A stretch of 64,000 nt of DNA from assembly GCA_040756375.1 (NCBI GenBank), contig JBFLZC010000003.1:366265-430264 (forward strand), given 5' to 3'. Below are positions 33,578-41,721 of this stretch, piece after piece. Under the pieces are notes generated by a model that had not been told where the DNA came from, did no database searches, and worked only from the letters and a program-made list of their open reading frames with translations. Each line of letters begins with the position of its first letter. Within the stretch, counting starts at the first letter, position 1. The position numbers and the translations under genes were made by a program. Source of the DNA: VGSG01 sp040756375 (GTDB lineage: Bacteria; Desulfobacterota; Desulfomonilia; Desulfomonilales; Desulfomonilaceae).

Positions 33578-34411
33578 TTATTCTTCGCTGGGCGTCTTGA
33601 TCTGCTCAGGGCGCCTGGAGCGGATATACGTAACGAGCGTCAGCACAGGCCCGGAAATCACATAGCCGGCACAGAGTAAGAACGGCACCACAAACGGCTG
33701 CACCGCAATCAGTGCGAGGAGCAAGACAAAAGCCACCGTGGAGCTGAAGGGCTTTCGCTTGACCAGCGCAAGGTCCTTAAATGCATGATACTTAACGCCG
33801 CTCACCATCAGAAAGGAGAGTGCATAGACCAAGATCAGCAGCGGCACGCCAAAATCGGCCGGATCCAGACCCACCTTGTAAAAGAAGAAGACGGTGGTCG
33901 CAACCATGCCCGCGGCCGCGGGTATAGGCAGGCCGATAAAGCGTCGGGGATCGATGTTTCCGGTCTGAACATTGAACCGGGCCAACCGAAGTGCCCCGCA
34001 CGCGACGAACACAAACGCGCTCACCCATCCCACGCGGGGCGATTGCACTAAGGCCCACAAATAAACGAGCAGCGCAGGCGCCACACCGAATGCGATTACG
34101 TCTGCAAGGGAATCCAGCTCTACCCCGAACCGTGTGGTTGTCTTGGTGAGGCGCGCAACCCGTCCGTCCAGCCCGTCGAAGAAGCCTGCAACGAGGATCA
34201 GACCCGCGGAAAGCACAAAAGCGCCCTTGATCGCGCAGACAATGCTGTAAAACGCGCAGAAAACGCTTGTCAGGGTAAGCAGGGACGGCAGGATGAAGAT
34301 TCCTTTCTTCATCTGCCTCATGCGAGCGCCTCGCTCCCGAGGCTCATCGCCGCCTTCGCCTTTGCGGCGTCGCCTGAAAAAAGGCCGTCTTCGCGTGTTC
34401 TTATATGCCAT
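33578..34411 (-). CDS. pssA: CDP-diacylglycerol-serine O-phosphatidyltransferase
   Basis: PssA makes phosphatidylserine from CDP-diacylglycerol and serine, the precursor of phosphatidylethanolamine. The CDP-alcohol phosphatidyltransferase motif is intact: DGLDGRVARLTKTTTRFGVELDSLAD (positions 34104-34181), with the conserved D, G, A-R, G, D and D residues. Seven to eight membrane helices follow the usual order. The basic N-terminal 30 residues may not be translated: an ATG near 34321 (MRQMKKGIFILPSLLT), preceded by GAGG, is an alternative start. Psd, the next enzyme of the pathway, lies 1.4 kb upstream, separated by a gene on the other strand. Confidence 0.93.
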   Translation of the reverse strand: MAYKNTRRRPFFRRRRKGEGGDEPRERGARMRQMKKGIFILPSLLTLTSVFCAFYSIVCAIKGAFVLSAGLILVAGFFDGLDGRVARLTKTTTRFGVELDSLADVIAFGVAPALLVYLWALVQSPRVGWVSAFVFVACGALRLARFNVQTGNIDPRRFIGLPIPAAAGMVATTVFFFYKVGLDPADFGVPLLILVYALSFLMVSGVKYHAFKDLALVKRKPFSSTVAFVLLLALIAVQPFVVPFLLCAGYVISGPVLTLVTYIRSRRPEQIKTPSEE

Positions 34412-34617
34412 AAATCACCGCCCGCGCCCAGTTGGCTCGAGGCCGCTCATACATATTTTAATTGTACAGCCTCCCAAAAGCTACATTCAAGAGAATTCGC
34501 AGCGGCAGGGTAACTATTTGCTTACGCACGACAGGACGAGGCCGCTAGTGGACCCCAGGGGGCAGAGGCGTTTGTGCCCCGCGTGCGTAAATAGGCGCTG
34601 ATCAGAGCATCTTCCGC

Positions 34618-34645
34618 TTGACAGGTTCCACCGCTTTGGTAAAAG
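34618..34645 (+). promoter_or_regulatory. Candidate promoter of the beta-barrel-like gene
   Basis: A perfect -35 TTGACA (34618-34623) is followed after 16 bp by TAAAAG (34640-34645), a moderate -10. The gene starts at 34738. Confidence 0.35.
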
Positions 34646-34737
34646 GAAATCATCCCACGCGTGCTTGAAACGAGTTTTTCATACAGTCATTGGGAATCAC
34701 CTACGGTGTCTTCCCTTGTTCTCCAGGAGGGTATGGG

Positions 34738-35709
34738 ATGCGTTACTTAGTGCTTTCCCTTGTGGGCATTCTTCTGTTTGCGTTGGTTCCAGGCCTGGTT
34801 GGCGCTCAAGGATTTCCTTCACCGGTGGGGATAGGGCTCCCTTCCCTGGGCCAATTATGGGCCGGTGGCGGACGCTCGCCCGTCTGCGATCCTCAGTCGA
34901 ACGCTGGCTTGGCCTTTCATATTGGATACCTTACCACAGAGCGCAAAGTGGGGTTTGACCTGTCGGCTCAGCCACTGGTGGGGCCTGTAGTTTCGAGGGA
35001 GCACGAATACACGGTAAAGGGTCTTTGGCTGGCCGTTTCGGCAGATGTCCCGATCCGGAACGGCTTCGGCATTTGGGCGAGAGGTTCTTGGCTATTCCCA
35101 TCGGCCGGACAAGCGTACAAGACCTTGCAGATGGCCGGCGGAACATTGGAACCCATAATCTGGCAGACAGACATCCAATGGTACAATGTGGACCTTGCCG
35201 GGACGTACTCCCCTTATGGGGCCCTGACCGTAATCGGCGGTTTTCGCTTTGATTCCTTTGCGACCAACTTCCATAGTCGCGAGTTTGTGGAACCCGAGGA
35301 CCTTTCAACGGACGAGGCTGATGTGACAGTCTCATCCTATATTCCGTACGTGGGTATCATGTTGAATCAGGGCGGTGCCTTGAAGCTAGGTCTGGTTGGC
35401 TTCCCCTATGTGCCTGGTGATGTCGAGTACAGTCGGGTGTACGGCAGCCTCGTGATGAGGCAGGATGCGAAGGGCTCTCTTCGGTCGAGCTATTTCGTAG
35501 AGGCCTTCGGGGAGTACGGCCGCCAGCTCATGGGAGGATATGTCGGCGTATTCGGGATTTTTTCGTACCTCCACGCTAACGCTGTGCTGGACGTTACCCG
35601 GAGACTTGCCGGAGTGGAATCAACGTCAGGCGTGTACCACTTCAGTCTTGACCGTGCGAACTGGATTGTTGGCGGTACGCTCGGGATCGATTTCACGAGC
35701 CCTATCTGA
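34738..35709 (+). CDS. Putative outer-membrane beta-barrel protein
   Basis: ATG 34738 has AGGAGG eight bases upstream; the frame is open to 34690. Residues 1-22 form a signal peptide (LVLSLVGILLFALVPGLVGA). The 300-residue mature protein has no membrane helix and is rich in aromatic, alternating beta-type strands (GLAFHIGYL, GFGIWARGSWLF, GALTVIGGFRFDSF, WIVGGTLGIDF), ending in a strand-like segment, the usual look of outer-membrane barrels. No family is recognised. It sits on the plus strand between psd and pssA, interrupting an otherwise same-strand phospholipid-leuA block, which suggests later insertion. Confidence 0.65.
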   Translation: MRYLVLSLVGILLFALVPGLVGAQGFPSPVGIGLPSLGQLWAGGGRSPVCDPQSNAGLAFHIGYLTTERKVGFDLSAQPLVGPVVSREHEYTVKGLWLAVSADVPIRNGFGIWARGSWLFPSAGQAYKTLQMAGGTLEPIIWQTDIQWYNVDLAGTYSPYGALTVIGGFRFDSFATNFHSREFVEPEDLSTDEADVTVSSYIPYVGIMLNQGGALKLGLVGFPYVPGDVEYSRVYGSLVMRQDAKGSLRSSYFVEAFGEYGRQLMGGYVGVFGIFSYLHANAVLDVTRRLAGVESTSGVYHFSLDRANWIVGGTLGIDFTSPI

Positions 35710-35791
35710 GACATGACCGTACGGGAACTCTGAAACACGTGGAAATAAACTCAGAATAGTTTCTCCGAACCCATGACGGGCGCGCCGCGGC

Positions 35792-36451
35792 CTAGAGCAC
35801 TCTTTTTTCCGCGATGACCGTTTCTCCGGCCCTGACGCGTTCTCGCAAAGCCACGCGTACCTCGAACTCCGGGCCAAGGTACACATCGAGCCGGGAGCCG
35901 AAGTGGATCAGACCGAACCGCTCGCCTCTGCGCAGTTCGTCGCCCTCGGAAACCCAGCACGCGATCCGCCGCGCCACTTTCCCAGCCACCTGGACCACTT
36001 CTATTGCGTCCTCACCTGCTCTCAGCACAAGCGAGTTTTGTTCGTTGACGCCGGACGCGTCCTTTTCTCGGGCATCGAGGAACTTGCCTTTGGAGTAAGT
36101 AATCTTCTCCACCCTGCCAGTGATGGGACTGCGATTCACGTGCACGTTGAACACGGACATGAAAATGCTGATCCGCGTCAGGGGGGCGCGGTCGAGGTTG
36201 TCGGAATGCACGTTTTCCGCAATCGCGACGACCACTCCGTCGGCAGGTGACAGCACGAGCTCGTCCCCTTCAGGGGCCATGCGCTCGGGATTCCGAAAAA
36301 AAAGGGCCACCCCGACGGTGGCCAGCACAAAGACGAGAGCAAGCCACGGAAAATCCCACCACCAGAGGAGCGCCGCTACCAAGGCTGGTGCGAGCATGTA
36401 CGGGAAAGCTTCACGTGCCACTGGCTCTTTGTGGTTGATACCGGCTGCCAT
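35792..36451 (-). CDS. psd: Phosphatidylserine decarboxylase proenzyme (short form)
   Basis: Psd converts phosphatidylserine to phosphatidylethanolamine at the inner membrane. The 219-aa protein is the short PSD type, with two N-terminal hydrophobic helices (PYMLAPALVAALLWWWDFPWLALVFVLATVGVALFF), the SPADGVVVAIAENVHS and NVHVNRSPITGRVE segments, and the self-cleavage site IHFGSRLDVYLG where the serine becomes the pyruvoyl group. AAGGA precedes ATG 36451. It would act with PssA. Confidence 0.94.
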   Translation of the reverse strand: MAAGINHKEPVAREAFPYMLAPALVAALLWWWDFPWLALVFVLATVGVALFFRNPERMAPEGDELVLSPADGVVVAIAENVHSDNLDRAPLTRISIFMSVFNVHVNRSPITGRVEKITYSKGKFLDAREKDASGVNEQNSLVLRAGEDAIEVVQVAGKVARRIACWVSEGDELRRGERFGLIHFGSRLDVYLGPEFEVRVALRERVRAGETVIAEKRVL

Positions 36452-36537
36452 TGATATCCTTGTCGTATCGTCGTGGGCCGATAGCGAAATTTGCTCCGAC
36501 GTATAAAGCGCCTACGTGCCCCACTATTGTTGACGAG

Positions 36538-36780
36538 TTAACTCTTGGGCGAGACACCCTGGGTTCGGATTTCCGCTAGGATGCGTTCGATCTGGTCACG
36601 GCCTTTGAGCTTCTTCTTCTGAAGGGTTTTTCGCTCGATCTCTTCGGCTGTGGAAAGATAGAGCCGTTTATTGTACAGATCGAGTTGTTCCTCGAGTTCC
36701 AGGTGCTCCTGCCAGAGCTTCTTTAATTCAGGAAGCTTCTCCTGCCACTCCTGTATGAGTTCAAGGTCTCTCTGTTCCAT
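36538..36780 (-). CDS. DUF465/YdcH-like coiled-coil protein
   Basis: An 80-aa, highly charged, all-helical protein from ATG 36780: LIQEWQEKLPELKKLWQEHLELEEQLDLYNKRLYLSTAEEIERKTLQKKKLKGRDQIERIL. The EHLELEEQLDLYNK...LYLSTAEEIERKTLQKKKL pattern is that of DUF465 (YdcH). The function of the family is unknown. The frame stays open to 37026, but the upstream part is not protein-like. It lies 86 bp upstream of psd on the same strand. Confidence 0.75.
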   Translation of the reverse strand: MEQRDLELIQEWQEKLPELKKLWQEHLELEEQLDLYNKRLYLSTAEEIERKTLQKKKLKGRDQIERILAEIRTQGVSPKS

Positions 36781-37213
36781 TCGGGCGCCCTCAACACGGT
36801 GTTTTCCTGCTTGTGCGACCAAATTTATACGGAGATGACGGGGAATTGTCAATAAAGGGCGACGTTGCATCCTCGGGTGAGAGAAGCCTTGTGTGGCAAA
36901 GGGTATGTATGGTATGAATGTACGGGTTGAGGTCTTGCCTGACGGAGATGACGTGTTGGGGCTTATGGAAGCTAGGGGTCGGGCAAGAGGAGAGGCGGAC
37001 GCCTCCCGAGCACCCTCCATATCCAAAATAGCAGAAAAAGGGTTGCGTACGCGGATTCACTTCCCGTATGGTGCCAGGGTTGAGCAAGGAAGTGTGTCCG
37101 ACGAGTCGATGCAGACTCCAGCCACTCGCCGGGGGTCAGGGACCTGGAAGGCGAGCGGTTCTGTTTTGTCCGGCCGAGAGGTCTACTAATCACGATACGA
37201 AGGAAGGTGGCGT
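36781..37213. other. Divergent intergenic region upstream of acsD
   Basis: This 433-bp stretch separates the DUF465 gene and acsD. Frames in it have poor composition and no ribosome sites, so no gene is called. It should contain the acsD promoter, which was not located with confidence. A hairpin with arms CTCGCC (37125-37130) and GGCGAG (37150-37155), with an inner CAGG/CCTG pair, lies 59 bp before the acsD start in its presumed leader. Confidence 0.4.
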
Positions 37214-38515
37214 ATGGCTGCACTACCGCAGGTGAAGTACACGGGAAAAATAAGAGAAATCAAGTTCGGCAAGCCGGGTTCAGAAGTGGTTGTCGGCGGC
37301 GAGACCGGATATAACTTTTATTCCTTTGAAGGGAAGATGCCCCACGCGCCTGTTTTGGCACTGCAAATTCTTGACATAGAGCCGGAAGAGTGGGCAGCCG
37401 AGGCGCTCGAACCCTTCAAGGACGTGCTCAAGGACCCGGTTGCATGGGCAAAGAAGTGCGTAGAGGTATATAAGGCCGACGCAGTGTGCCTTTGGCTGAC
37501 CGGAACCGATCCGAACGGCAAGAATCTTGGGGCAGATCACGCGGCAGAGGTTGCCAAGAAGGTAGCAGACGCAATCAATGTTCCACTCATCGTCTGGGGC
37601 GTGTCCAACGACGAGAGGAACACCGAGACGCTCAAAGCGATCTGCGAGGCTTGCGAGGGAAAGAATCTGGTCATAGGGCCGGTGACCGAGAACAACTACA
37701 AGCAGGTGGGTGCGGCGGCTATCGCTTACAAGCATGTGGTAGCAGCCAATACTCCCATCGACATCAACCTTGCCAAACAGCTCAATATCTTGCTGGAGAA
37801 TCTGGGCGTGCCCAATGACAGGGTCCTCATCGATCCTACCACGGGCGGTGTGGGCTACGGCATGGAATACTGCTATTCGATCATGGAACGAATTCGGCAG
37901 GCGGCCCTTACGCAAAACGATGACAAGCTCCAGTACCCGATAGTCAATAACATCGCAGAGGAAGTGTGGAAGACCAAGGAAGCCAAGCTCCCAACCAACG
38001 AAGAACCCAAACTCGGGGACGCGGCCATTCGTGGAGTCAACTTGGAAGCCATTACTGCGATCAGCTCATTGCAGGCCGGTTCGGACGTGCTCATCCTTCG
38101 GCATCCCAAGTCTCTGGAGCACATTAGAAAATACCTCGGCGAAATAATGACGCCGGCAGACCTTGATTCCATGAAGGTGGATCTCTCGCTGATCGCAGAG
38201 GCCGCGAAGCCTGCGGCAGCGCCCGCTGCTGCCGCTGCAAAACCCGCGGCGGCTCCGAAGCCCGCAGCCGCTCCGAAAGCTGAAAAGCCTGCCCCGAAAA
38301 TAGCAGCAGTTCCGAAGCCCGCGGAAAAGGTAGAGGAAGCGCCTAAGCCCAAGGTGGTACCCAAGAAAGAGGTACCCGCGGCCGCGGCTGAAGGGATTGA
38401 GCTGGAACTCACCGAAGAAGAAGTGCAGGCGCTGCGCGAAATGGTGGCCATGTTCAGGGCTGTCAAGAATATGTTTGGCGGTCTTGCCAAGCTAATTCAG
38501 AATCCCCCTAAATAA
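37214..38515 (+). CDS. acsD: Corrinoid/iron-sulfur protein small subunit AcsD with C-terminal helical extension
   Basis: AcsD is the small subunit that pairs with AcsC to hold the corrinoid that shuttles the methyl group. Residues 1-330 form the TIM barrel (GGETGYNFYSFEGKMP, WLTGTDPNGKN, VIGPVTENNYKQVGAAA, IDPTTGGVGYGMEYCYSIMERIR). The protein is 433 aa, about 100 longer than usual: residues 335-398 are an Ala/Pro/Lys-rich linker and residues 399-428 a helix (LTEEEVQALREMVAMFRAVKN...) that matches the N-terminal helix of the CODH encoded at 28345-30495. The gene is on the opposite strand, 6 kb from the operon promoter, with AAGGAAGG before ATG 37214 and its own strong terminator. Confidence 0.93.
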   Translation: MAALPQVKYTGKIREIKFGKPGSEVVVGGETGYNFYSFEGKMPHAPVLALQILDIEPEEWAAEALEPFKDVLKDPVAWAKKCVEVYKADAVCLWLTGTDPNGKNLGADHAAEVAKKVADAINVPLIVWGVSNDERNTETLKAICEACEGKNLVIGPVTENNYKQVGAAAIAYKHVVAANTPIDINLAKQLNILLENLGVPNDRVLIDPTTGGVGYGMEYCYSIMERIRQAALTQNDDKLQYPIVNNIAEEVWKTKEAKLPTNEEPKLGDAAIRGVNLEAITAISSLQAGSDVLILRHPKSLEHIRKYLGEIMTPADLDSMKVDLSLIAEAAKPAAAPAAAAAKPAAAPKPAAAPKAEKPAPKIAAVPKPAEKVEEAPKPKVVPKKEVPAAAAEGIELELTEEEVQALREMVAMFRAVKNMFGGLAKLIQNPPK

Positions 38516-38530
38516 ACGGGGGTATGGTAG

Positions 38531-38550
38531 CGGTCCTCTCTGGGGACCGC
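38531..38550 (+). other. Hairpin in the acsD 3' region
   Basis: CGGTCC (38531-38536) pairs with GGACCG (38544-38549), with an outer G-C pair. It lies before the main terminator and may protect the acsD mRNA end. Confidence 0.5.
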
Positions 38551-38561
38551 GAATATGGATT

Positions 38562-38605
38562 ACGCTCCGGAGCCCGACGCGTCGGGATTCCGGGGCGTTT
38601 TTTTT
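38562..38605 (+). terminator. Rho-independent terminator of acsD
   Basis: A long stem (ACGCTCCGG / CCGGGGCGT outer, CCGACG / CGTCGG inner, with small internal mismatches) is followed by eight T residues at 38598-38605. This is the clearest intrinsic terminator in the window. Confidence 0.9.
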
Positions 38606-38661
38606 GAATACGTTTTCTGATCAAGGCCGCTGTCATGAGTTACGCATGGGCGGATTTGCGC

Positions 38662-38849
38662 ATGGGGCGGTTTGGAGGGGAGATCATGGGGATTGAAATA
38701 GGATTGGTCGCTGGCGCTGGGCATTCCCCCTTCCGTTCTTTGTGGGACGGCCTTTCCAGGCCGCCGGCAGGCTAGAAAGCCTGCCCCACATGGGGTGGCA
38801 TCTCCGAGCCGAAGCCGCGGAGTGGTGACCGAAGCCGACCGCTTTCGGC
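38662..38849. repeat. Dispersed repeat family R2, copy a, with internal REP-like hairpins
   Basis: The left core (38662-38684, containing GGTTTGGAGGGGAGAT) and right core (38801-38849, TCTCCGAGCCGAAGCC...CGAAGCCGA) are shared with a copy at 53020-53136, while the middle differs. Here the middle holds paired hairpins bounded by GTGGG and CCCAC (about 38738-38788), including GGCAGGCTAGAAAGCCTGCC. No gene is seen between this repeat and 39100. Confidence 0.6.
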
Positions 38850-39100
38850 ATTAGTTGTACGTTCTTGGCTAATAGAGGTGATATCGCGGATCAAAAGAGT
38901 TGTTTACTCGCCAAGCGAAGTGGCCTATCATGAATTGTACGGTGTTGTTGCGAACATTGCGCTTTGACCCCTTTCACAGCTGTAGCGGCTTGCTACGTTA
39001 CGAGGCGGAGTCGACCATGAGACCGCGCCCGCGCGACCAGGATTCGCCTTTCGGGCTTCCCTAATTCACGTCCCACGAGCCTTAACAAGGGAGGAAGGTC

Positions 39101-40147
39101 ATGACGACATTGGACCGAAGAGAATTTATCAAGAGTGTGGTCATCGGTGGCGCAGTCCTGAGTGTCGAGGGCGCGCTTGTAGCCCCGCACCTGGATGCCG
39201 CCTCTCGGGACCTGAAGTCCATTGGCGAGTGCAAGAAGGTTGCTATCAAGTGCATCTCCGAGGTGGGCTGGTGGGACACGAAACTGCTCTTGGAAGAACT
39301 CAAGAAGGGCGGCGGTCCCCAGGAATGTGACCAATGGAACGCGGAATGGACGAACAAGAACGGCGCTGGGTTCTGCAGTCTGGTAGAAGTCGAGGCGTTG
39401 AACGGATCCAAAACCAAGTTTCTTATCGATACCGGCTGGAATGCGGAATACATCGACGAACGCCTGAAAGCGGAAGGAGTGGACGCGATGCTCAAGAATG
39501 GTGAGATCGCGTTTCTTTACATCACCCACGAACACTTGGACCATCTCTGGGGCTTGGAGGCAGTGCTCAAGTACAATCCTGAGATCAAAATACTGATCCC
39601 CGGCTCGTTTCACCAGCCGGGCGTTCGGTTCATCGAAGGCGCTGAATTCGCTAAGCCCGGGGTGAAGAATGCGATCAGGCACCGAGGCCAGGTGGTCAAA
39701 TTGCAGGTAGGGGAGATGACCAAGCTTGCGGACGGCATGGTCTCTGTGAGTTTCGATATTCCGATTATCTTGAAGATCCGAGGCGAGCAGTCATTGTACT
39801 TCAACGTGAAGGACCTAGGGCTGGTGTTGTGCGCGGGCTGCTGTCACCAGAACGTGGTTACCTTGGCAGACTATGCTGTGCATAACCTCGGCGCGCAGGG
39901 CAAGCTGTACGGTATCTACGGCGGCTTGCACATCGCGCCCTTCGGTCCCCTCGGAGACAAAGAAAAGGGCTGGGTCGAGAAGATGGGAACGTACGGATTC
40001 AAGAAGATCGCAGCGAATCACTGCACCGGTTTACCCGCGGTCCAGAAGATGATCGAGTTGGGCTATCCCGTGGTAAAGGGATTGGGCAAGAAAGGATCGA
40101 TCAGCGATCTGTACGTGGGGAACGGAGACTGGGTGGTCTTTGGGTGA
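39101..40147 (+). CDS. Tat-exported metallo-beta-lactamase-fold hydrolase
   Basis: A 348-aa protein with an N-terminal Tat signal (TLDRREFIKS followed by VVIGGAVLSVEGALVAP). The MBL metal motif THEHLDHLWG is present, with further ligands likely in CAGCCHQN and ANHCTG. It resembles the MBL group that includes the dihydropterin-linked ribofuranosylaminobenzene phosphate synthase-like proteins, but a role in pterin synthesis is unlikely for an exported enzyme. The Tat route suggests folding or metal loading in the cytoplasm before export. Substrate unknown. No operon partner: dispersed repeats lie on both sides. Confidence 0.8.
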   Translation: MTTLDRREFIKSVVIGGAVLSVEGALVAPHLDAASRDLKSIGECKKVAIKCISEVGWWDTKLLLEELKKGGGPQECDQWNAEWTNKNGAGFCSLVEVEALNGSKTKFLIDTGWNAEYIDERLKAEGVDAMLKNGEIAFLYITHEHLDHLWGLEAVLKYNPEIKILIPGSFHQPGVRFIEGAEFAKPGVKNAIRHRGQVVKLQVGEMTKLADGMVSVSFDIPIILKIRGEQSLYFNVKDLGLVLCAGCCHQNVVTLADYAVHNLGAQGKLYGIYGGLHIAPFGPLGDKEKGWVEKMGTYGFKKIAANHCTGLPAVQKMIELGYPVVKGLGKKGSISDLYVGNGDWVVFG

Positions 40148-40225
40148 CAATCAAAGGGGGAATAACGTAATTGAAGTTGTTCACCGGTTGCCAAAAGTTT
40201 TGTCCGATTCGAGGCAACCTTGTTA

Positions 40226-40316
40226 CGTCATTCCTGCGGAAGCAGGAATCCAGTCTTTTCAATATGATGTGGACCCCGGCGCCTGCCCCGGACTCCGATC
40301 CGGGGTTCACCGGGGT
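40226..40316. repeat. Dispersed intergenic repeat, family R1 copy b
   Basis: Begins ACGTCATTCCTGCGGAAGCA like copies at 5325 and 51409, but its right half is diverged (GGACTCCGATCCGGGG in place of GGATCAAGTCCGGG). It lies between the Tat-MBL gene and the parS palindrome. Confidence 0.7.
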
Positions 40317-40358
40317 AACGCGCAATCAATCAGCCGTTGCTCTTGGCAAATGCTATAA

Positions 40359-40388
40359 GGCCCGATGTTTCACGTGAAACATCGGGCC
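40359..40388. other. parS: parS centromere site within a 30-bp perfect palindrome
   Basis: Bases 40366-40381 read TGTTTCACGTGAAACA, identical to the 16-bp consensus of the chromosomal ParB-binding site parS. The palindrome extends seven bases on each side (arms begin GGCCCGA), giving 30 bp of perfect symmetry. It lies between convergent genes (Tat-MBL and secG), so it may also act as a terminator stem. Chromosomal parS sites cluster near the replication origin and are bound by ParB for segregation. Confidence 0.9.
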
Positions 40389-40423
40389 GTTTCATTTCAG
40401 AATTACAATAGGTTACAGGGGCT

Positions 40424-40867
40424 TTACTTGTCGGAGCTTGGGGTCGGCGCAGTTTGCTGCGGCGCCTCAGCGGGCTTATCTGCTTGCGGCACAGCCGCTT
40501 TGCCCGGTTGTTCTCCGGGCGCTTGCCCAGGGGCCTCGGATTTTGTTTCGCCCGGGGGCATCCCCGGCGCCGTAGGACCGGTTGGAGCACCTGTGGCCCC
40601 TTCGCCGCTCATGATTGAGCGGTCAATCGGCACCGCCTTGCCTGAGAAGTAGGTCAACCCGATTGACGTCACCATAAAAATGGCCGCTGCGGCTATGGTG
40701 ATCTTGTGTAGAAGCGTCGTCGCACCGGTTGTGCCGAAAAGGGTCTGGCTGGATCCTCCTCCGAACACCGCCCCGATATCGGCGCCCTTGCCGCTTTGCA
40801 GAAGAATCGTAAGCACCAACATCGTGCATACCAGCACGTGAACGATAATTACCAGCGTGATGAACAT
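40424..40867 (-). CDS. secG: Preprotein translocase subunit SecG
   Basis: SecG is the small accessory subunit of the SecYEG channel. The 147-aa protein has two membrane helices (ITLVIIVHVLVCTMLVLTILLQ and HKITIAAAAIFMVTSIGLTYF) around the conserved loop QSGKGADIGAVFGGGSSQTLFG. The C-terminal 70 residues are an unusually long Pro/Ala/Gly/Gln-rich tail, probably disordered. It follows tpiA by 21 bp, the frequent gap-pgk-tpiA-secG arrangement. Confidence 0.95.
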   Translation of the reverse strand: MFITLVIIVHVLVCTMLVLTILLQSGKGADIGAVFGGGSSQTLFGTTGATTLLHKITIAAAAIFMVTSIGLTYFSGKAVPIDRSIMSGEGATGAPTGPTAPGMPPGETKSEAPGQAPGEQPGKAAVPQADKPAEAPQQTAPTPSSDK

Positions 40868-40888
40868 CCTCTATTACTCCTCCGGGCC

Positions 40889-41647
40889 TTAGGCCGACTC
40901 GGTGATTATACCCATGAAGTCGTCGATTTTCAACGATGCTCCGCCCACGAGGGCTCCGTCGATGTCAGGCTGATTCATAAGCCCTCGGGCGTTGTCCGGC
41001 TTGACACTTCCACCGTATAGTACCCGGAGCCCCTCGGACGATTCTCGACCGAACACCGCCTCAAGTCGTTTACGGATGAACGCGTGCACTTCCTGGGCCT
41101 GCTCCGGAGTGGCAGTCCTTCCGGTTCCTATGGCCCACACCGGCTCGTACGCAATCACAAGCCGATCAGGAGATTCGATCTGAACACCATCCAATCCTCG
41201 CCCCACCTGCCGTTGCACCACATCAAAGGTCTTGCCGGCTTCTCTCTCGCCCAAGGTCTCGCCAAGACAGAATATCGGTATCAGACCGTGCCGAAGCGCG
41301 GCTTTGATTTTGAGGTTCACACTTTCGTCGGTCTCCCCGAAATATTGCCGCCGCTCGGAGTGTCCCACGATCGTGTGACTGCAACCCGCATCCTTTAACA
41401 TAGCCCCGGAAACTTCGCCAGTGTACGCGCCCTTATCCTCCCAATGAACATCCTGAGCGCTGACGTTGATCGCGGTGCCACGCGCAGCGTCAACCGCGGC
41501 TGAGATCGAGGTGAACGGTGGAGCGACGATCACTTCACAATCAGCCTCCTTGCAGCCCATCGCGTCCCATAATTCCCGGACGAACTCCCCCGTTTCCGAC
41601 GAGGTCTTATACATCTTCCAGTTGCCCGCTATTATTCGTCGTCGCAT
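40889..41647 (-). CDS. tpiA: Triosephosphate isomerase
   Basis: TpiA interconverts dihydroxyacetone phosphate and glyceraldehyde 3-phosphate. The start is ATG 41647 (MRRRIIAGNWKMYK), with AGGG upstream; the frame runs on to 41716. Active-site residues are in place: GNWKM lysine, the histidine of GHSERRQYFGE, the glutamate of AYEPVWAIGTG and the phosphate loop YGGSVKPDNA. At 252 aa it is complete. It is part of the gap-pgk-tpiA-secG block. Confidence 0.97.
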   Translation of the reverse strand: MRRRIIAGNWKMYKTSSETGEFVRELWDAMGCKEADCEVIVAPPFTSISAAVDAARGTAINVSAQDVHWEDKGAYTGEVSGAMLKDAGCSHTIVGHSERRQYFGETDESVNLKIKAALRHGLIPIFCLGETLGEREAGKTFDVVQRQVGRGLDGVQIESPDRLVIAYEPVWAIGTGRTATPEQAQEVHAFIRKRLEAVFGRESSEGLRVLYGGSVKPDNARGLMNQPDIDGALVGGASLKIDDFMGIITESA

Positions 41648-41721
41648 GATTCCCTGCTCCAGCGCCCTTGTCGGTTCATGTGGCCATCTGCTCACATGGC
41701 ATTTGTTGGGTCCCACAGGTG

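Noticed and set aside
37081..37160. Possible cobalamin riboswitch upstream of acsD
   Set aside because: A hairpin is present, but the B12-box and the conserved GCCACTG-type core are not.
36893..37189. Plus-strand frame of 98 codons upstream of acsD
   Set aside because: Low-quality composition, no ribosome site, and it overlaps the presumed acsD promoter and leader.
38993..39682. Minus-strand frame of 229 codons
   Set aside because: It is a shadow of the Tat-MBL gene, whose Tat signal and metal motif are clear.
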